Assembly (NCBI RefSeq): GCF_021648885.1
Contig: NZ_JAKJHZ010000005.1
Coordinates: 620,001 to 684,000 of the forward strand
Origin: Nocardioides potassii
GTDB taxonomy: Bacteria > Actinomycetota > Actinomycetes > Propionibacteriales > Nocardioidaceae
Direction: 5' to 3'
Length of the DNA stretch: 64,000 nt
Both the position numbers and the translations under genes were made by a program. Shown here piece after piece: positions 27,102 to 35,230 of the stretch. Positions within the stretch are counted from its first letter, which is position 1. Each line of letters opens with the position of its first letter. The notes beneath the pieces are model-generated. The model saw only the letters and a list, made by a program, of their open reading frames with translations. It ran no database searches and was not told the origin of the DNA.

Positions 27102-27890
27102 TCACAGTTCGTTGAGGATAGATTCTTCTTCCTGTAAGCCGAACTCGTGGCGACACCAAAACGCGGAGCGGTTCTCGCTCCGGACACACAACGTCCCAGG
27201 GGTGTCTCGGCGCCACTCGAGCCCGGACGCATCCTTGAACCTCAGTCTAATCACTACCCGATTGAGCGGGGTGCTGTGCAGATTAACGAATTCGTCGAGG
27301 CGAACTGAAAGCAGCGTCTGCATCCTCACCTCGTGCGGCTCACCCTCGGACGGTGGAAGCACGGGGATCGTACGGAGATCGCCAAACGGCTTGAGTACCC
27401 CCGGTTCCAACTCAAACAGGATGGCCACCTTCACCTCTGTCACGGGAAGGGCGCTTGCGTTGCGAAGGTTAATGGTGACGACGTCGAGTTCCGGCTCGCC
27501 CGAAAGGCTCGTCAGCAGCCGATCGGTGACATCGGAAACCCATACGGCAACGGTTGAGGCGTGTGCCTGACGGCGCTCAGCCTCAAGGACGCCGTCCCTA
27601 CGGCGTTCGACCGTAAGTGTTGACCACGCCGCCCAGGCGGCCCCGGACGCCGCAAGCAACGCCCCCACAGCTCCTAATGCACTGAGCCAGTCGGAAAGGG
27701 ACGACCCTGCTCCGTCGGCGATACCTTCCGCGCGGGTGATCGCGGCAACGATCGCAGTCGCGTACACGATGAGACCAATGAGCGTCAGTCCGATAAACGC
27801 CTCGCCAGACTCGATCGGGCGTCCCTGGGCGCGAGTGGGCGCGTCGACGTCTAGCGGATGGGTGTCGTGCATGGCTCTGGAGGCGTTCAC
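27102..27890 (-). CDS. Two-span membrane protein with cytoplasmic beta domain
   Basis: A 262-residue protein (the ATG at residue 7 is an alternative start). Two hydrophobic segments lie near residues 31-51 and 65-92, followed by a heptad-like charged stretch (TVERRRDGVLEAERRQ) and a beta-rich domain (VTINLRNASALPVTEVKVAI, RVVIRLRFKDASGLEWRRDT). The layout resembles small bacterial membrane proteins of unknown function seen in accessory regions. No catalytic motif. It is the last gene of the lower-GC block. Confidence 0.65.
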   Translation of the reverse strand: MNASRAMHDTHPLDVDAPTRAQGRPIESGEAFIGLTLIGLIVYATAIVAAITRAEGIADGAGSSLSDWLSALGAVGALLAASGAAWAAWSTLTVERRRDGVLEAERRQAHASTVAVWVSDVTDRLLTSLSGEPELDVVTINLRNASALPVTEVKVAILFELEPGVLKPFGDLRTIPVLPPSEGEPHEVRMQTLLSVRLDEFVNLHSTPLNRVVIRLRFKDASGLEWRRDTPGTLCVRSENRSAFWCRHEFGLQEEESILNEL

Positions 27891-28062
27891 TTCTGCAGAC
27901 TAAGCAGCACTCGTGACAGCGGTCCCAGTCGCCCCTATTCGCGCACATGCTTTGTGCCGTCGCGTGACGGGGCCCGCCTGCGTCCTTCCGCCGCAATTGA
28001 CGCTGCCGAGCACGGGGGTGGCTGCTGCTGGCCGTCAGTCGGCCCGCGGACTCGAGGCAGGC

Positions 28063-28653
28063 TCAGACCTCCGGGTGCAACCGCGCGTCAGGCGCCGTCG
28101 TACGCCATGCGGTGAAGTGGATCGTCAACCCGGCGCGGGTAGGCGCGCAGCAGTACGGCCCTGCGGTGACGTCTGCGTCCGCGTCCAGGGGCGCGACACG
28201 GACAAGCCGCCACGGTTCGTCGTCGACACGTGCGCGGACGGTGAGGGCGTCTCCCGACCAGCTGCCACGAACGGTCACCAGGCGCCCCACCCAGTCCGGC
28301 ACGGGGGAGAGGGACCAGTCCGATCGACCGCGTGTGACGACAGCGCCGAGACTCGCCTCTCCGTCGCTGACCTCGACGCCGGCCTTGATCCACGACTCGT
28401 CGTCGACCTTGACGAAGATGCCGGCCTGGTCGAACTGGTCTGCGTAGTCGAGGCGGAACTGCACCTCGAGGGCGGACTCGGGCTCCAGCGTGGTCAGCAG
28501 CGCGTGTTCGGTGGAGTGGATGAAGCCGTAGGACGTGATCCGCCACGCGTCACTGCCCTGGCGGGCCGTGACGTGCAGGCCGCCGGCATGCGACCTGACG
28601 TCGACGGGTTGGTTCGTCCACGTCCCGTCGGTCCAGGGAACGATGTGGCCCAT
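28063..28653 (-). CDS. DUF1349 (concanavalin-like) protein
   Basis: A 196-residue cytoplasmic protein of the DUF1349 type, with a lectin/glucanase-like beta-sandwich. The segments LEVQFRLDYADQFDQAGIFVKVDDESWIK, VEVSDGEASLGAVVTRG and SDWSLSP are typical, as is the closing AGPYCCAPTRAGL. No signal peptide is seen. A GAAAGGCGA ribosome binding site precedes the ATG. Function is unknown; relatives are thought to bind carbohydrates. Normal high-GC composition resumes here. Confidence 0.85.
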   Translation of the reverse strand: MGHIVPWTDGTWTNQPVDVRSHAGGLHVTARQGSDAWRITSYGFIHSTEHALLTTLEPESALEVQFRLDYADQFDQAGIFVKVDDESWIKAGVEVSDGEASLGAVVTRGRSDWSLSPVPDWVGRLVTVRGSWSGDALTVRARVDDEPWRLVRVAPLDADADVTAGPYCCAPTRAGLTIHFTAWRTTAPDARLHPEV

Positions 28654-28696
28654 GGTCGCCTTTCGATGGTGGCTACGGCAGCCGAGGGGAACAGCC

Positions 28697-29836
28697 TCAC
28701 GCCGTGTGAGCGGCCGTCCCCGTGCTGTCCGCCACCAGCTCGTCGCGCAGGGCAACCAGCTCGTCGACCGCGGCGAGGAAGCGGGTCGTGCTGTCACCGA
28801 CGTGGAGGTCGTCGAAGTAGTGATGGCGCATGGCGATGCGGGCGAAGTGGTGCTCGTCGTGGGTCAGGCGGTCGGTGACCAGGGATGCCAGGGTGTCGAC
28901 GTTGGTCTCGTCGACGACGTCGGCGCACCGGCTGATCGGGACGTCGCGACGCAAGGCATCGGCGTCGCCGTGCCGGTCGGTGAGGAGGATCGGCTTGTCC
29001 GTGCGCAGGTAGAGCCAGTCGAGGCCCACCGATGACACGTCGGTGATGATGGCGTCGCAGCCGGGCATCACGGCGAGGATGTCCCCGCTGAGCACCTGCG
29101 CGTGGCCGGCGTCCGGGTCGACGCGGGCGGCCTCGGCGACGGTGCGGACGATGGCGTCGTGCGCCTCGGCGATCGCTGCAGTGAGGCTGGTCGTCACCTT
29201 GGGGTGCGGCTTGTAGACGAGGCGTACGTCGGGAACGGCGAGCACCGCCCGGACGATGGTCTCGCCGAGGACGTCGACCGAGGTGTAGTCGTTGTAGTCG
29301 GCGTCGCCCTCCCATGTCGGCGCGTAGAGGACCGTACGACGCTGCGTCGGTGGCAGCAGCGGCGTCCGGGGCAGGTCGAGCTGGGGCCGCCCGACGCGCA
29401 CCAGCCGGGACGAATCGAAGTCGAGCAACCCGCTCACGTAGCGCTCGACGGCCGCGCCGCCCGCGACGAAGACCCGGTCGTAGGCCTTGGCGTTGTTGCT
29501 CGCCATGGACTGCTTGTCGCTCTCGCCGTGATTGATGTGGACGTGCAGCATCCGGGTGTCGACGAGCGACTGGAAGTTCTCCATCGAGTTGTTGCAGTAG
29601 AGGACGACCTTGGCGTCGAGCTCGGCGTACAGCTCGGTGAGCTCGGGGAACGTCGGCGCGGTGAGGACCGGCAACGTCGTCCGCGAGCTGATCAGCGCGG
29701 CCGACCCGGGGTCGCGCAGGACCAGCCCGACGGGGTGGACCTCGTCGAGCACCTCGAGGACCTCCAGCCACTGGGCGAGCTGATAGGTACGGGTCGGGTC
29801 GCCGGCGAAGTAGGCGATCACGCGGAGGTCGTTCAC
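28697..29836 (-). CDS. CDP-glycerol glycerophosphotransferase-family protein
   Basis: A 379-residue protein of the TagB/TagF group, which transfers glycerol phosphate from CDP-glycerol in wall teichoic acid or related polymer synthesis. Typical segments: HINHGESDK, RTVLYAPTWEG, LVYKPHPKV and the nucleotide-binding IITDVSSVGLDWLYL. It starts at GTG with a TAGAAT box six bases before it. It has no membrane span and probably works at the inner face of the membrane. No other teichoic acid genes adjoin it. Confidence 0.85.
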   Translation of the reverse strand: MNDLRVIAYFAGDPTRTYQLAQWLEVLEVLDEVHPVGLVLRDPGSAALISSRTTLPVLTAPTFPELTELYAELDAKVVLYCNNSMENFQSLVDTRMLHVHINHGESDKQSMASNNAKAYDRVFVAGGAAVERYVSGLLDFDSSRLVRVGRPQLDLPRTPLLPPTQRRTVLYAPTWEGDADYNDYTSVDVLGETIVRAVLAVPDVRLVYKPHPKVTTSLTAAIAEAHDAIVRTVAEAARVDPDAGHAQVLSGDILAVMPGCDAIITDVSSVGLDWLYLRTDKPILLTDRHGDADALRRDVPISRCADVVDETNVDTLASLVTDRLTHDEHHFARIAMRHHYFDDLHVGDSTTRFLAAVDELVALRDELVADSTGTAAHTA

Positions 29837-29867
29837 GAAGAGATTCTAGTCGGGCGGACGCGGTCGG

Positions 29868-30290
29868 TCAGGCGGATGTCCGCCGGGCCTTGAACCGCCC
29901 CGCGACGAGGCCGACGACAGGAGCCAGCAGTGCGCATGCCGCGACGGTCGCGGCTCCCTGGATGGACGTCCCCAACGAGACGATCCACGACACGATCGCG
30001 ACGGCGACGAGCCAGACGGGCGCCGCGAGCAGTCCCACCAACGCCCCGGACCATCGGACCCGGATCGGCCGGGCGGTGATGAGCACGGCGGTGAGGAGGA
30101 CCAGCAGCCCCGCAGCCCACAGCCACCACGCCGTGCGCCATCGATCGGGGTCCTCGATCGTGCCGCAGGGCGCGACCTCGCAGGCGGCGCCGTCCTGCAG
30201 CAGCTCCGGCTGTGCCGGCGCGTACAGGCTGGCGACGACCATGGCGGCGACGCCCAGCCCGGCGACGGTGAACGCGAACGGCCGGGGCAC
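29868..30290 (-). CDS. Small integral membrane protein (140 aa)
   Basis: Starts at the GTG at 30290. About four hydrophobic segments are visible: FAFTVAGLGVAAMVVASLY, WWLWAAGLLVLLTAVLI, ALVGLLAAPVWLVAVAIVS and AATVAACALLAPVVGLVAG. A loop between the first two carries two cysteines (ACEVAPCG), probably outside the membrane. The tail is basic. No family recognised. It lies 20 bases downstream of arr and may be co-transcribed. Confidence 0.7.
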   Translation of the reverse strand: MPRPFAFTVAGLGVAAMVVASLYAPAQPELLQDGAACEVAPCGTIEDPDRWRTAWWLWAAGLLVLLTAVLITARPIRVRWSGALVGLLAAPVWLVAVAIVSWIVSLGTSIQGAATVAACALLAPVVGLVAGRFKARRTSA

Positions 30291-30310
30291 GGTGGTCAGT
30301 CTGCCCGGAC

Positions 30311-30721
30311 TCAGTTGATGATCTCGGCGCGCTCGTCGTGGAGCAGGACCTCGAGGCGGTCGCGCCATGCCTGCAGCGCCTCCGGGCTCAGGCGGGGCCA
30401 GTCCTCGACCTCGGCCACGATGCGGAGCGGCTCGGTGCTGCGGTAGGACCGCGTCGGGTTCCCCGGGAACTTCTTGTCCGTGACGTTGGGGTCGTCCTCG
30501 AACGACCCCGTCGGCTCGACCTCGTAGACGCGCGGGGCGGCGTTGCCGGCAGCGAGCTCCGCAGCGAGGCCCGCGCCGTCCTTCAGCGCGGTGAAGTAGA
30601 CGTGGTTCATCACGACCTCGGGGCGGTAGTTCGAGCGGAACCCTGCCGACAGCAGGTCGCCGACCCGGAGGTCGGCCTTGGTGCCGTGGAAGAAGGGTCC
30701 GTCGTCGCCCGGCTCACTCAT
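30311..30721 (-). CDS. arr: Rifampin ADP-ribosyltransferase
   Basis: A 136-residue Arr. It transfers ADP-ribose from NAD to rifamycins and inactivates them. The signature is strong: FFHGTKADLRVGDLLSAGFR with SNYRPEVVMNHVYFTAL, then VEPTGSFEDDPNVTDKKFPG and NPTRSYRS. Length equals the family's. Such genes are normal chromosomal residents in many actinobacteria, and nothing here indicates recent transfer. The start overlaps the end of the deaminase gene by eight bases. Confidence 0.95.
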   Translation of the reverse strand: MSEPGDDGPFFHGTKADLRVGDLLSAGFRSNYRPEVVMNHVYFTALKDGAGLAAELAAGNAAPRVYEVEPTGSFEDDPNVTDKKFPGNPTRSYRSTEPLRIVAEVEDWPRLSPEALQAWRDRLEVLLHDERAEIIN

Positions 30722-31211
30722 CGCAACCGCCGAAGCCCGACGCGCGGCGGTGCAGCTCCCGGAGCTCCTCGGCCAGCTCGGGCGCGGGGCCGGACACCGG
30801 GATGCCGGGTGCGACGGCGTTGATCGTCAGGGGAGTGACCGGGCCTGCGGCAAGACCCCACGAGGAGCGCCACTCGAGCAGCTGCGCAGTCGACCCCGCG
30901 TACACGATCCGGCCGAGGCCGACCCACGCGTGCGCGGCCGAGCACATCGCGCAGTGCTCACCCGAGGTGTAGACCGTGCAGCGGGGGCGTACAGCCTCCG
31001 CGACGTTGGTGGCCGCCCACCGGGCGAGCTCGATCTCCGGGTGCCGGGTCTGGTCGCCCCCGCCCTCCTCGTTGCGCTCCTCGCGCAGCACCGTCCCGTC
31101 CGGGGACACCAGCACGGAGCCGAAGGGAGCGTTGCCGGCCTCCAGCGCCTCGCGCGCGAGCGCGACGCAACGGCGCAGGTGGTCGAGGTCGTCGGGGGTC
31201 AGGTCGTCCAT
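30714..31211 (-). CDS. Nucleoside/guanine deaminase-family protein
   Basis: A 165-residue zinc-dependent deaminase of the CMP/dCMP type. The zinc site is HPEIE (histidine plus catalytic glutamate) and GEHCAMC (two cysteines); the usual proline before the first cysteine is replaced by histidine. VALAREALEAGNAPFGSVLV is the typical N-terminal segment. The substrate could be guanine, a nucleoside or a related base. TAGGGT sits six bases before the ATG, indicating a leaderless message that probably includes arr. Confidence 0.88.
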   Translation of the reverse strand: MDDLTPDDLDHLRRCVALAREALEAGNAPFGSVLVSPDGTVLREERNEEGGGDQTRHPEIELARWAATNVAEAVRPRCTVYTSGEHCAMCSAAHAWVGLGRIVYAGSTAQLLEWRSSWGLAAGPVTPLTINAVAPGIPVSGPAPELAEELRELHRRASGFGGCDE

Positions 31212-31273
31212 GGGCAGACCCTAGGCAACACCGGGGAAGATCGCTCCCGAGAGATCACGAGGAACTTCCCCTC

Positions 31274-32020
31274 TCACCCGTCCTGCCGCGGACGGCTGGC
31301 GTCGACGGGGAACCCGAAGTCCGTGTGCACGCCGGGGCTGAAGCCGACGTGGTCGGGCTCGCGGTCGGCCAGGCCGGGGAGGCCGACGGAGGCCATCAGG
31401 CCGTCGTCGAGGGCGAGCACCTCCGCGTCGTGGACGGGCCAGGGGGCGTGGTGGTTGGGGACGTAGAGCGTGCGGCCGGCCCACCTGGTGTGCAGGCCCC
31501 AGCGGGCGCTGAGGAAGTGGTCGAGGTCGGTGGGCACGCGCGCCGCGCCCGGACGTACGACGACGTGGCTCGACGCGCGCGTGCCCGGCCAGCGCAGCCG
31601 GGCGTCGTACGTGTGGGCCGCGCCGTCTCGGCGGTGGCGCATCCGCGCCCAGCGGTAGGGCACGCCGAAGCCCAGCCGGGCACCGGCGACGACGATCGCT
31701 CGGTCGGTGTCGAGGCTGAGGAAGACGATGCCGCGGCGGCCGGTGTCGTCGACGGAGTAGAGGCGCACGTTGGTCTCGAGGAAGGTCCCGGCCCAGGGGA
31801 CCGCCGGACCGCGGCCGAACCCGGCGTCGACCATCCGGAAGGGGATCAGCCCGACGTAGGTGCGGCCCTCGAAGACGTCGGGCCGCACGCCCGGCGGCAT
31901 CCGGTCCGCGACGAGCGCCGGGTCGACGGCCCAGTGCAGGAAGGTGAGGTCGTGCCAGTCCTGGCTCATCAGCACCCGCCCGCGGAGCGGCGGGGCCTCG
32001 GGCGAGACGGGCTCGATCAT
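31274..32020 (-). CDS. DUF2071 (YqjF-like) protein
   Basis: A 248-residue protein of the DUF2071/YqjF family. Typical segments: LMSQDWHDLTFLHWAVDP, the PPGVRPDVFEGRTYVGLIPF pattern, TNVRLYSVDDTGRRGIVFLSL and GLHTRWAGRTLYVPNHH. Function is unknown. TAGGCT six bases before the ATG indicates a leaderless transcript. It is divergent from the small virulence-factor-like gene. Confidence 0.88.
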   Translation of the reverse strand: MIEPVSPEAPPLRGRVLMSQDWHDLTFLHWAVDPALVADRMPPGVRPDVFEGRTYVGLIPFRMVDAGFGRGPAVPWAGTFLETNVRLYSVDDTGRRGIVFLSLDTDRAIVVAGARLGFGVPYRWARMRHRRDGAAHTYDARLRWPGTRASSHVVVRPGAARVPTDLDHFLSARWGLHTRWAGRTLYVPNHHAPWPVHDAEVLALDDGLMASVGLPGLADREPDHVGFSPGVHTDFGFPVDASRPRQDG

Positions 32021-32101
32021 GCGTCCAGCCTAGGCAGCGAGTGACAGCCCACGCGTCGGGACGCGGTGCCGGCTGTCGGGCCCTCGACCTAGGCTCGGCT
32101 C

Positions 32102-32395
32102 ATGACGGAGTTCCAGGTGACCCGGTGGCGCGAGCTGCCGTCGATGGTCACTGCTCGCTCGGGCGACGAGACGGCGAAGGTGCAGCTCGCACCGAGGTTC
32201 CAGGAGGCGATCGACGAGGCCGCGATGCGGCTCGGCGACACCGGCGCGACCGACTACCTCGAGGGCTGGGACCGATCCGCCTGGACGGAGGCCGAGGGGT
32301 CGCCCGCGGAGGTCCTCGACCGCGTGGCCGCCGAGCTCGACCGCGAGTGGCCCGCGGACCGCATCACCGACTACCTGGACGGACTCACCTCATGA
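32102..32395 (+). CDS. Virulence-factor family small protein (97 aa)
   Basis: A 97-residue protein beginning TEFQVTRWRELPSMVTAR and continuing LAPRFQEAIDEAAMRLG and TDYLEGWDRS, which fits the Pfam family named Virulence_fact; the name is historical and no role is shown. TAGGCT at 32090-32095 is six bases before the ATG. The stop overlaps the next ATG by four bases, tying it to the homocysteine methyltransferase gene and hinting at a one-carbon link. Confidence 0.82.
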   Translation: MTEFQVTRWRELPSMVTARSGDETAKVQLAPRFQEAIDEAAMRLGDTGATDYLEGWDRSAWTEAEGSPAEVLDRVAAELDREWPADRITDYLDGLTS

Positions 32396-33285
32396 ACCGC
32401 CTCGCAACCCTCCTGGGCGACCACCGGCCCGTGCTGCTCGACGGCGCGATGGGCACCCTGCTCCAGGACAGCGGCCTCGAGGACGGCGCTCCGGGTGAGC
32501 TGTGGAACCTCGAGAACCACGACGCGGTCCGCGCCGCCCACGCGGCCTACGCCGAGGCGGGCTCGCGCGTGCTGACCACCAACACGTTCGGCGGCACCCG
32601 GCCGCGGCTCGACATGCACGGGCTCGGCGACCAGCTGGCCGAGGTCAACCGCAACGCCGCGCGCATCGCCCGGTCCGTCGCGGACGAGCGCGGGCTGCTG
32701 GTCGCCGGCGACCTCGGTCCGACCGGCGAGCTGATGGCCCCGCTCGGCACGCTCACGGCGGAGGAGACGCAGGCGCTGTTCGCCGAGCAGGTCGCCGCGC
32801 TGGTCGAGGGTGGGATCGACCTCGTCCTCATCGAGACGCTGAGCGACCTCGCCGAGGCGGATGCCGCGATCGCGGCCGCGCACGAGGTCGCGCCCGACCT
32901 GCCCGTCGTGGTGACGATGAGCTTCGACACCAACCTCCGCACGATGATGGGGGTCCGCCCCGGCGACGCCGTGGCCCACCTGTCGGCCGCCGGTGCCGAC
33001 GCGGTCGGCGCCAACTGCGGTCGCGGCCCCGAGGAGATGGAGGTCATCGCCGCGGAGATGGTGGCGGCGCGCCCCGACGGCCTGCTGCTCGTCGCCCAGT
33101 CCAACGCCGGCCTGCCGCAGGTGGTGGGTGACCACTTCGAGTACGACGCCAGCCCGGACGACCTCGCTGCCCACGCAGGTCGACTGGCCGAGCTCGGCGT
33201 CGACCTCGTCGGCGGGTGCTGCGGGTCCACGCCCGGTCACATCGCCGCGATCTCCGCCGCGCTCGGCCGGGCCGGCGCGCGCTGA
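32392..33285 (+). CDS. Homocysteine S-methyltransferase family protein
   Basis: A 297-residue barrel enzyme equal to the homocysteine-binding module of cobalamin-dependent methionine synthase. DGAMGTLLQ at the N-terminus, TNTFGGTRPRL, and the zinc ligands in GANCGRGPEEM and GGCCGSTPGHI are visible. It lacks folate, cobalamin and reactivation domains, so it would need a partner or a small methyl donor such as S-methylmethionine or a betaine. Coupled to the upstream small gene by ATGA. Confidence 0.88.
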   Translation: MNRLATLLGDHRPVLLDGAMGTLLQDSGLEDGAPGELWNLENHDAVRAAHAAYAEAGSRVLTTNTFGGTRPRLDMHGLGDQLAEVNRNAARIARSVADERGLLVAGDLGPTGELMAPLGTLTAEETQALFAEQVAALVEGGIDLVLIETLSDLAEADAAIAAAHEVAPDLPVVVTMSFDTNLRTMMGVRPGDAVAHLSAAGADAVGANCGRGPEEMEVIAAEMVAARPDGLLLVAQSNAGLPQVVGDHFEYDASPDDLAAHAGRLAELGVDLVGGCCGSTPGHIAAISAALGRAGAR

Positions 33286-33307
33286 TTCCGCTGGCCGGCC
33301 GGGCCGG

Positions 33308-34210
33308 TCAGGCGTCGCGACGCGGGTCGTCGAGCACCTCGCGCCAGGTGTGCTGCGGGTCGAAGCCGACCAGCTCGCGCGCCTTGTCGATGGAGTAGAA
33401 CGTCTCGTCGCGCCCCATCGCGCGGCGCACCTCGACCCCGTCGTAGAACCGATCGATGATCTCGTCGGTGGTCGCGGCGACCGACATGTCGGGGTTGGCC
33501 ACGTTGAAGACCTCGAAGCCGAGGCCGTCGGTCAGCAGGCACCGCTGGACCATGTGGCCGAGGTCGCGCACGTCGATGTAGGCGAAGATGTTGCGCCGCC
33601 GCAGCGCCGGGTCCTCGAGGAACGGCGGGAACATCTCGGCGTACTCGTGCGGCTCGATGACGTTGTTGATCCGCAGGCCGTAGATGTCGGCGCCCGAGCG
33701 CGCGTGGAACGACCGCGCCGTCACCTCGTTGGCAACCTTCGACATGGCGTAGGAGTCCTCCGGGACCGTCGGGTGCTCCTCGTCGACGGGCACGTAGAGC
33801 GGCTTGCGCTCGCCCTGCGCGAAGCAGATGCCGTACGTCGTCTCGGACGAGGCGAAGACGACCTTCGCGATGCCGAGCCGGGTAGCGGCCTCGAGGACGT
33901 GGTAGGTGCTGAGGACGTTGGTGGCGTAGGTCGCGGCGTCCGGCTGCTTGAGGATCGCCGGGATCGCGGCGAGGTGCACGACCGCGTCGTACGTCGGCTT
34001 CTCGGGCAGGTCGAGCTCGGCGTGGGTCGCCAGCCCCGCGAGCGCGGAGTAGACCTCGCCGGCATCGGTGAGGTCGACCCGGAGGTCGATGACGTCGGGG
34101 TGGTCCAGCGGGACGAGGTCGGCGTTGGTGACCTGGTGGCCCTGCGAGGCGAGGTAGGGGGCGACGTGCCGCCCGGCCTTGCCGCTGCCACCGGTGAGGA
34201 AGATGCGCAT
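33308..34210 (-). CDS. NAD-dependent epimerase/dehydratase
   Basis: A 300-residue extended SDR. The N-terminal TGGSGKAG (residues 6-13) binds NAD(P). Asp in VDLTDAGEV, VVHLAAIPAI and the catalytic Tyr-Lys pair in YAMSKVANE follow, with Ser in FASSETTYG. Likely a sugar-nucleotide or related epimerase; the substrate is unclear. It stands alone between convergent and divergent neighbours, with a purine-rich ribosome binding site (GGAAGGAGG) before the ATG. Confidence 0.88.
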   Translation of the reverse strand: MRIFLTGGSGKAGRHVAPYLASQGHQVTNADLVPLDHPDVIDLRVDLTDAGEVYSALAGLATHAELDLPEKPTYDAVVHLAAIPAILKQPDAATYATNVLSTYHVLEAATRLGIAKVVFASSETTYGICFAQGERKPLYVPVDEEHPTVPEDSYAMSKVANEVTARSFHARSGADIYGLRINNVIEPHEYAEMFPPFLEDPALRRRNIFAYIDVRDLGHMVQRCLLTDGLGFEVFNVANPDMSVAATTDEIIDRFYDGVEVRRAMGRDETFYSIDKARELVGFDPQHTWREVLDDPRRDA

Positions 34211-34303
34211 GCCTCCTTCCTACCGGGTCCGCCCTCACGGAGCGTGCGGACGGCTCGCCGAAAGGTTCGTCTGTTCCCGCCACCTGATCTAGGGTCGTGA
34301 GGC

Positions 34304-35230
34304 GTGACGCACTCCATGATCTCGGCGCGCGGACTGCGGAAGTCCTACGGCGACTTCGAAGCGGTGAAGGGCATCGACGTCGACGTCCGCCAGGGCGAGG
34401 CCTTCGGCTTCCTCGGGCCCAACGGTGCGGGGAAGTCCAGCACGATGCGGATGATCGCCTCGGTGAGCCCGGTCTCGGCCGGCGAGCTGCGGATCCTCGG
34501 GATGGACCCGGCCACGGACGGCCCCGCCATCCGGGGCCGGCTGGGCGTCTGCCCGCAGGAGGACACGCTCGACAACGAGCTCAACGTCTTCGACAACCTC
34601 TACATCTACGGCCGCTACTTCGGCATCGACCGCGCCACCTGTCGCGAGCGGGCCAACGAGCTGCTCGAGTTCGCGCAGATCACCGACAAGGCGAAGGCCA
34701 AGGTCGAGGACCTGTCGGGCGGCATGAAGCGCCGGCTCACGATCGCGCGCAGCCTGATCAACAACCCCGACGTCCTGCTGCTCGACGAGCCCACCACGGG
34801 CCTGGACCCCCAGGCGCGCCACGTGCTGTGGGACCAGCTCTTCCGGCTCAAGCAGGCCGGCGTCACCCTCGTGATCACCACGCACTACATGGACGAGGCC
34901 GAGCAGCTGTGCGACCGGCTGGTCGTGATGGACAAGGGCGTCATCGCCGCCGAGGGCTCGCCGCGCGAGCTGATCGAGGCGCACTCGACCCGCGAGGTCG
35001 CCGAGCTGCGCTTCGGGGTGGGCGAGCACGAGGTCCTCGCGGGCAAGGTCGAGGACCTCGGCGACCGCGTCGAGGTGCTGCCCGACCGGCTGCTCGTCTA
35101 CAGCGACCACGGCGAGGACGTCGTGACCGCCGTGATCGACCGCGGACTGCAGCCCATCGCGACGCTCGTACGACGCTCCACGCTCGAGGACGTGTTCCTG
35201 CGCCTCACCGGCCGGAGCCTGGCCGACTGA
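34304..35230 (+). CDS. ABC exporter ATP-binding protein (DrrA-like)
   Basis: A 308-residue ATPase starting at GTG. Walker A GPNGAGKSS, signature LSGGMKRRLT, Walker B VLLLDEPTTGLDP and the switch histidine in ITTHYMDEAEQL are all present. The C-terminal extension with LRRSTLEDVFLRLTGR-like ending (VRRSTLEDVFLRLTGRSLAD) is typical of DrrA-type drug or glycolipid exporters. The stop overlaps the start of the first permease gene by one base. The cargo is unknown. Confidence 0.92.
   Translation: MTHSMISARGLRKSYGDFEAVKGIDVDVRQGEAFGFLGPNGAGKSSTMRMIASVSPVSAGELRILGMDPATDGPAIRGRLGVCPQEDTLDNELNVFDNLYIYGRYFGIDRATCRERANELLEFAQITDKAKAKVEDLSGGMKRRLTIARSLINNPDVLLLDEPTTGLDPQARHVLWDQLFRLKQAGVTLVITTHYMDEAEQLCDRLVVMDKGVIAAEGSPRELIEAHSTREVAELRFGVGEHEVLAGKVEDLGDRVEVLPDRLLVYSDHGEDVVTAVIDRGLQPIATLVRRSTLEDVFLRLTGRSLAD

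Noticed and set aside
19466..28062. Attachment sites flanking the second accessory block
   Set aside because: No convincing direct repeat was found between the two flanks, no tRNA is present and no integrase is encoded.
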